A stretch of DNA of 10,706 nt from Tannerellaceae bacterium (GTDB lineage Bacteria; Bacteroidota; Bacteroidia; Bacteroidales; Tannerellaceae). The translations under genes were made by a program, and so were the position numbers. The DNA lies in the NCBI GenBank assembly GCA_020860805.1, contig JAJBTP010000479.1, positions 1 to 10,706 of the forward strand. Direction: 5' to 3'. The notes under the pieces are model-generated. The model was not told where the DNA came from, did no database searches, and was given only the letters and a program-made list of their open reading frames with translations. How positions within the stretch are numbered: position 1 is the first letter of the stretch; every line of letters begins with the position of its first letter. This document shows positions 7,263 to 10,706 of this stretch, piece by piece.

Positions 7263-7359
7263 TTTTCCCTTCACCCTTCACAAACCACTGTAAGTTTTTG
7301 TATTTCAGCGCATAACCCTGTGAAGGGTAGTGTGAAGGGAAAAGACAACCCTTCACAGG
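7263..7359. repeat. CCCTTCAC octamer cluster forming two alternative hairpins
   Basis: Five copies of CCCTTCAC (or GTGAAGGG) occur here: forward at 7267-7274, 7274-7281 and 7349-7356, reverse at 7320-7327 and 7332-7339. Arms 7263-7282 and 7319-7343 are complementary apart from a five-base difference, with T-rich and A-rich ends and a 36-base loop. CCTGTGAAGGG (7317-7327) also pairs perfectly with CCCTTCACAGG (7349-7359) over a 21-base loop. The two hairpins share 7319-7327 and exclude each other. The second one contains the VirE stop codon. Lying between the converging ogt and VirE genes, the cluster could be a two-way terminator. Its repeated octamer would also suit a protein-binding array. 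Confidence 0.6.
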
Positions 7360-8123
7360 ATTATCACAGCAAACAGGTTACCGGCACGTGTGTGCTTTTT
7401 CTCAAATCCTTCAGCTTGTAACCACATCGAATATTGCTTTTCGGTTGTTTTAGAAAAATTTTTCTTTGATTTTTTAGAGACTATATCCATGAGTTGAGCC
7501 GCACTGTAATAAGTTGCTTCTTCTCCTTCCTGTGGCGGACGAAAATAAAGTTTAGTATATTGTATCTCTACCGGAATTTGCTGGAAAGCCTGGTTGATAC
7601 GGATCAATTCCTTTTCTTCTTCGGGCAGTAGCCAGTACCGCTCTCCTTTGCGGATAGCATGTACTGCCTGTGCATACAGCTGTTCATATTCCGGCGGTGT
7701 GCTGATATCAATCTGCCCGTTTACCTGTGCGCAGATGTACCGCCGGCTACCTGTCGGATCCGTTAATAGTTCCGAAGGGTTGGCTGTGGCACAAAAAGAG
7801 ACCATCCGGCGTACAATCTCAAAGGATTTTTCATAAGGTTTGCGTATTTTTAATTCCGGCAGCTGGATGAGGCGTTTTAATTCAGCCTGGTATTTCCGGC
7901 TGAGGCGGTCGAATTCGTCCAGATTGATTAACAGATTCTGTGCCATTAATAATTCTGTGCCTGTTTTATTTTCCAGATTGATATTTTCAGCATAATAATC
8001 CTGTAATACCGGAGGTAATAGTCGCCGGAAAAATACGGATTTGGATACCCCCTGTCCGCCTACCAATACAGGAACCAAACTGTTACTATACATCCGGTCG
8101 CGTTTAATCCAGTGGGCAACCAT
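7353..8123 (-). CDS. VirE-type helicase domain, C-terminal fragment of the split gene
   Basis: This 256-residue frame carries the NTPase part of a VirE-like protein (SF3-helicase-like, as in phage and plasmid replication proteins). Visible are a P-loop GGQGVSKS (22-29), a Walker B stretch LLINLDEFD (64-71), and CATANPSELLTDPTGSRRY (110-129), which supplies the sensor Asn and the arginines. The P-loop has Ser where Gly usually precedes the Lys. The last 60 residues (SAAQLMDIVSKK to KKHTRAGNLFAV) look like the small DUF3874-type C-terminal domain. The first Met here is probably internal: upstream, the same frame reads WREHFYIWFIS, the expected continuation of the protein. The frame therefore belongs behind the C5 shift at 8159-8163. 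The TGA stop lies inside the CCCTTCAC hairpins. Confidence 0.8.
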   Translation of the reverse strand: MVAHWIKRDRMYSNSLVPVLVGGQGVSKSVFFRRLLPPVLQDYYAENINLENKTGTELLMAQNLLINLDEFDRLSRKYQAELKRLIQLPELKIRKPYEKSFEIVRRMVSFCATANPSELLTDPTGSRRYICAQVNGQIDISTPPEYEQLYAQAVHAIRKGERYWLLPEEEKELIRINQAFQQIPVEIQYTKLYFRPPQEGEEATYYSAAQLMDIVSKKSKKNFSKTTEKQYSMWLQAEGFEKKHTRAGNLFAVIIL

Positions 8124-8782
8124 ACTGATAAACCAGATATAAAAATGTTCCCTCCAACGGGGGTGTCTGTAGGTACTTGACCGGCTAAAGCACGTATCCG
8201 GTCTTTCTCATCCCACACAGGAAGTTCATTTATAAAATCCAGTAAAGGGTTGTAAGTAGGCAACCGGTTTGAAATAATGTATCTTTTAATATCCGGATCA
8301 AGCACCCCGATACCTTCTTTCTGTGCGTTCATACACATATCATGCATCACCTTGATGGTAACCGGTTTAAACCGGAAAGCCAGCGAATGATTTTCACGGT
8401 ATTCCGCTTCATCCGTAATTTCATTGTATCGTAGTTCGTACCGTCTTTCCATAAACTCTTCAAGCCGGGTGATGAGATGCATATATTTGGAAATACAGGG
8501 CTTGTAACCCAATTCTTTTTTCTCCTGCCGGTATATGTTCCGGATAGTTTGCCGTATCAGGTCAATATGGGCTGTTGAATAGGTAGACCGGAATATCCAC
8601 CGGACGGTATTTTCTTCAGGGATAGCAGAAGCATAGCAGTATTTACCAATGACCTGTAGAAACGTTTTCGGATCATCTTCCTGCCAGGTTTCTCCTTTTT
8701 CGTCCAGTGTCTGCTGCAAACATAATTCATACAGCATACTGATTTTCTCATACTGTTCCATTCCCGGCAGAATGCCTGCCAA
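8060..8782 (-). CDS. Middle fragment of the split VirE-type gene
   Basis: This open frame begins at a TTG, but family sequence starts before it, at about 8797 (TVYDPLAGILPGMEQYEKISMLYELC), so no true start is implied. It supplies the helical region linking the primase-like and helicase parts: residues about 45-75 hold KTFLQVIGKYCYASAIPEENTVRW, and further on are NRLPTYNPLLDFINELPVWDEKDRIRALAGQVPTDTP, the usual lead-in to the VirE NTPase. After about 8159 the frame is wrong (residues from VGGNIF to the end are noise) and it ends in an out-of-frame TAG at 8060. The real product continues in the next frame. I cannot assign an activity to this part alone. Confidence 0.7.
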   Translation of the reverse strand: MAGILPGMEQYEKISMLYELCLQQTLDEKGETWQEDDPKTFLQVIGKYCYASAIPEENTVRWIFRSTYSTAHIDLIRQTIRNIYRQEKKELGYKPCISKYMHLITRLEEFMERRYELRYNEITDEAEYRENHSLAFRFKPVTIKVMHDMCMNAQKEGIGVLDPDIKRYIISNRLPTYNPLLDFINELPVWDEKDRIRALAGQVPTDTPVGGNIFISGLSVWLPTGLNATGCIVTVWFLYW

Positions 8783-9414
8783 CGGATCATAAACGGTTTT
8801 TTCTTTACCGGTATATCCTTTTTCTCAGGTAATTCATCCGGTTGTTCAAGGAGAAGGGCGGGCGTATTCGGATGGAAATAGCAATCCGGGTCCCATGACA
8901 GACGGCAAACCCGGTGTAATACCGGTTCTTTCTGATCTGCTTTCCGGTTGAATTGTTCTTCATAATGAAGCGCAGTAAGCAGATAAGCATGTGCATGAAA
9001 AGTAGCCGCATCCTCTTTTGTGGCAGGCAGATTACCATCCGGCAACGTATAGCGGACAACAACTTTTACACTTCTTCCACTGCACCCAACAAAAACCAAT
9101 AAAGGTTTTTTGTAAAGGTTTATCTGGTCACGCAGGCGGTAGGCTTCCTGAAAGGTTGGTAACCGGTTAAACTCAATTAATACCAGGCCGGTATAATACA
9201 TCCAGGCGTTTTCTTTATAAACCGAAGAAAAAATAACAGCCGGAATCCGGTTACCCTCTACTGTCCTGACTTCCGGTGTGAGGTAAGGGATTGAATCTCT
9301 TACTTCGCTGATAGCTTTGGGTATTTTCTCAGCCTTTAAAAAAGAGACTATTTTCTCCAGTGTTATTATTCTGGGATTTCTTAGTTGTCCGTTCAGATAA
9401 GTTACTTTTTTCAT
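8557..9414 (-). CDS. BT4734-like N-terminal fragment of the split VirE-type gene
   Basis: Of the 285 residues only the first 206 are family sequence; those after VKKK are a wrong-frame tail ending in TGA. The real part shows GLVLIEFNRL (76-85), FVGCSGRSVKVVV (108-120), FHAHAY (139-144) and CRLSWDPDCYFHPN (170-183), the pattern of BT4734-like N-terminal domains. I believe these belong to the archaeo-eukaryotic-primase-like fold. If so, the metal-binding DxD of active primases is ExN here (Glu81, Asn83), which from memory is common in the Bacteroidota branch. The start is firm: the ATG overlaps the upstream HU-like gene's stop (ATGA), giving translational coupling. Primase activity is not supported by what I see. 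Confidence 0.75.
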   Translation of the reverse strand: MKKVTYLNGQLRNPRIITLEKIVSFLKAEKIPKAISEVRDSIPYLTPEVRTVEGNRIPAVIFSSVYKENAWMYYTGLVLIEFNRLPTFQEAYRLRDQINLYKKPLLVFVGCSGRSVKVVVRYTLPDGNLPATKEDAATFHAHAYLLTALHYEEQFNRKADQKEPVLHRVCRLSWDPDCYFHPNTPALLLEQPDELPEKKDIPVKKKPFMIRWQAFCREWNSMRKSVCCMNYVCSRHWTKKEKPGRKMIRKRFYRSLVNTAMLLLSLKKIPSGGYSGLPIQQPILT

Positions 9415-10010
9415 GGTGTTGTTTTTTCGGATAAGGTGTATAAAGTGAAATTTGTACCGGCTACGGTTCGGATGTGTCCCTCTTTTTTCAACTGGTTTAA
9501 ATCCCTCAGGGCAGTAGACCGGCTACATCCGTTTAATTGTGCGGCAGCCATACATTGTATAAAATCTACTTTTTGTAAATGCTTTAGTATCCTGTCTCGT
9601 CTTCTTTCAGCTGTGAGTGCCGGTTGCGTAATGGTACGCTCAGAGCGTTCAAATTGGATGTCTTTCAATGTCTGTTTTGCGCTTTTATCCAACCGTATAT
9701 TTATTTTTTTGAACCGTACACGTGAAGGCAGTAATTCTTTGCCTTCTGTGAACGAATCGGAAGTGATTGAAATGTAGAAAGTTCCAAAATCATCCCAATG
9801 AATATGACGTCCCTCCATTAATTCTTCCAGTAATATATCTTTAAGTAAAGTGAGTAAACCGGCTACATCTCCGGGTGTAAACGAACTTCTGGTAGAAATC
9901 CGTTTACTGATATCAGACACAGTCAGTTTTTGCGAATTAACAATCCATGGATGGATACCCTCTTTATTACTTGCAGAGGGATTTTTAAAGTAGTGGTATT
10001 TAATAGCCAT
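9411..10010 (-). CDS. HU-like DNA-binding protein fused to a winged helix
   Basis: A 199-residue two-domain DNA-binding protein. Residues 1 to about 120 match the HU-related family of Bacteroidota (TIGR01201-type): MAIKYHYFKNP at the start, TVSDISKRISTRSSFTPGDVAGLL in the helical body, and HWDDFGTFYISI before the DNA-binding arm. Residues about 133-195 (ERRRDRILKHL ... CSRSTALRDLNQLKKEGHIRTVAG) form a DeoR-like winged helix with recognition helix SRSTALRDLNQL. The usual HU-related proteins end near 130-160 residues without it. The TGA overlaps the VirE gene's ATG, so the two are made together. A role as regulator of its own unit, or as origin- or repeat-binding partner of the VirE protein, is inference from this pairing. 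The HU part is confident; the winged helix is fairly confident. Confidence 0.85.
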   Translation of the reverse strand: MAIKYHYFKNPSASNKEGIHPWIVNSQKLTVSDISKRISTRSSFTPGDVAGLLTLLKDILLEELMEGRHIHWDDFGTFYISITSDSFTEGKELLPSRVRFKKINIRLDKSAKQTLKDIQFERSERTITQPALTAERRRDRILKHLQKVDFIQCMAAAQLNGCSRSTALRDLNQLKKEGHIRTVAGTNFTLYTLSEKTTP

Positions 10011-10419
10011 AGTTGTACGATTAAAGTTTTGTTTCCCTGTACATATTTCCGGATTCCTGCACTCCGGATTTTCATAAGTGTTGCATAAAATCTTCCTTTC
10101 ACTATTGTGAAGCAGTTGCTTTATATGTGTGAATCAATCGTTTCATTTCTATAAAGCAGATGCGTCATATCTGTGAACTCTAAATGTTATGCATAGGTCC
10201 TGCACATCTTCCTGTATATTAAACGAAATGATCCGTGCAAATAGTATATATGATCTACTTAATTAAGAAATATTATGATTAGGCTGGGTAAATCTCTTAA
10301 TTTGCCGGCATTGGAGGGTACCGTTATAAAAAACAGAGTATGGGTTGTAAGGATTTGGCTTGCGGCTGATTTTCAATTGCAATTAGTTATAACTGAAATA
10401 GCATAAAGTGTTGATTTTT
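10011..10419. other. Non-coding stretch upstream of the HU-like gene
   Basis: No convincing gene or TAnnTTTG promoter was found here. Small signals are a direct repeat of TCCGGATT (10048-10055 and 10063-10070, 15 bases apart) and a palindrome TTCAC-TATT-GTGAA (10098-10111). Both lie within 100 bases upstream of the HU-like start and could be operator sites. A 43-codon frame at 10275-10406 (plus, MIRLGKSLNLPALEG..., TAA stop) has no recognisable family and no clear ribosome binding site. I regard it as probably chance or a repeat remnant. Confidence 0.3.
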
Positions 10420-10597
10420 TTCATTTTCCCCTCTGGAGAGGGGGCAGGGGTGTGTCACAACCAAAACAGAAGTCAGTATGATAACGACCTTAATTATATA
10501 CCTATTCATCTTTATCTGAAAATAGACTGTTTGCAGATTTATAAAAGACAGTTTTAGGTATGACACGCCCCCAGTCCCTCTCCGGAGCGGAGATGAA
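10420..10597. repeat. Long imperfect inverted repeat (MITE- or REP-like)
   Basis: Arms at 10420-10462 and 10557-10597 are imperfect reverse complements over about 42 bases, separated by 94 AT-rich bases. The left arm contains CCCCTCTGGAGAGGGG (10428-10443) followed by CAGGGGTGTGTCA; the right arm contains TGACACGCCCCC and then CTCTCCGGAG. Each arm can also fold by itself. The GC-rich arms stand out from their surroundings. The interior has no open reading frame of note. The structure fits a small non-autonomous transposable element or a paired REP; I see no clear target-site duplication. Confidence 0.6.
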
Positions 10598-10622
10598 TAC
10601 CACGCTAAGAACTATCAAAAGC

Positions 10623-10664
10623 GGATTGTAAATCCTTATAATCTGTAGGCAGGGATTGCAAATC
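10623..10664. repeat. Pair of small ATTGxAAAT palindromes
   Basis: GGATTGTAAATCC (10623-10635) and GATTGCAAATC (10654-10664) are two short palindromes of the same pattern, 31 bases apart. I recall similar GGATTxxxAATCC units as scattered repeats in Bacteroidota genomes. They may be a third REP-like type in this window. The remaining bases to the window end are AT-rich with no visible gene. Confidence 0.4.
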
Positions 10665-10706
10665 ACGAGTGTTCGGAAGATTTTTAATATCTACTATTTT
10701 ACTGAT

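Larger units (their letters stand above)
7353..9414 (-). pseudogene. BT4734/VirE primase-helicase-like gene broken by two one-base shifts
   Basis: This is one gene spread over three frames. Adding one A to the A6 tract (8797-8802) and one C to the C5 tract (8159-8163, both as read on the coding strand) gives a single 687-codon protein. Its order is a BT4734-like N-terminal domain (1 to about 200), a helical middle region (about 207-400), a VirE NTPase (about 420-600) and a DUF3874-like tail. Across the joins it reads DIPVKKK-TVYDPLAGILPG and QVPTDTP-R-WREHFYIW, both natural for the family. Such proteins occur in Bacteroidota chromosomes near HU-type proteins; their cellular role is unsettled. 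The ATG at 9414 overlaps the HU-like gene's TGA. The gene may be decayed, phase-variable, slippage-decoded or mis-sequenced. Confidence 0.8.

Noticed and set aside
7060..7356. A minus-strand open frame crossing the CCCTTCAC region and ogt
   Set aside because: It is antisense to the conserved C-terminal part of ogt including the PCHRV site and has no family resemblance. It is a shadow.
7263..7359. A CRISPR array
   Set aside because: The repeat unit is only eight bases, it occurs in both orientations, and there are no regular spacers or cas genes.
8797..8806. A proven programmed -1 frameshift site
   Set aside because: The zero-frame codons AAG AAA AAA do not form a full X-XXY-YYZ heptamer (the first slip would need GAA pairing), and the second shift at C5 has no slippery logic. 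It is retained only as one alternative.
10275..10406. A 43-codon small gene
   Set aside because: It has no recognised family, no clear ribosome binding site or promoter box, and repeat-rich surroundings. It is kept only as a note in the non-coding stretch.

Overview
The window looks like a chromosomal segment of a Bacteroidales bacterium (phylum Bacteroidota). The support is the gene set (a DUF349 coiled-coil protein, a DUF4954 hexapeptide-repeat protein next to hflX, a BT4734/VirE-type protein and an HU-related DNA-binding protein) together with Bacteroidota-type promoter boxes of the form TAnnTTTG. I cannot fix the genus.

Layout: (1) 37-1206, minus: a DUF349-repeat protein that runs into a probably unreliable sequence end. 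(2) 1444-2546, plus: an ECF sigma factor followed by a four-helix membrane protein, probably its regulator. (3) 2570-2689: a cluster of four small REP-like hairpins between two converging units. (4) 2732-5950, minus: hflX followed by a DUF4954 gene cut by an in-frame amber codon, with 78 conserved-looking codons left open behind it. (5) 6086-7254, plus: a sirtuin deacylase whose stop codon overlaps the start of an Ogt-type DNA repair methyltransferase. (6) 7263-7359: five copies of the octamer CCCTTCAC in both orientations, able to form two mutually exclusive hairpins, between ogt and the converging VirE gene. (7) 7353-10010, minus: an HU-like protein fused to a winged helix, overlapping by ATGA a BT4734/VirE primase-helicase-like gene that is split into three frames by two one-base shifts, at an A6 tract and a C5 tract. 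(8) 10011-10706: about 700 bases with no convincing gene, holding a long imperfect inverted repeat and further small palindromes.

The housekeeping part (sigma/anti-sigma, hflX, sirtuin, ogt) is ordinary. The accessory part is the HU-winged helix/VirE unit with its flanking repeats. It looks like a small replication-type or mobile-derived cassette of unknown purpose. Three genes in this window carry reading-frame lesions (edge truncation, amber codon, two homopolymer shifts). Each could be corrected by very few base changes, so sequence error has to be excluded before biological meaning is given to them.
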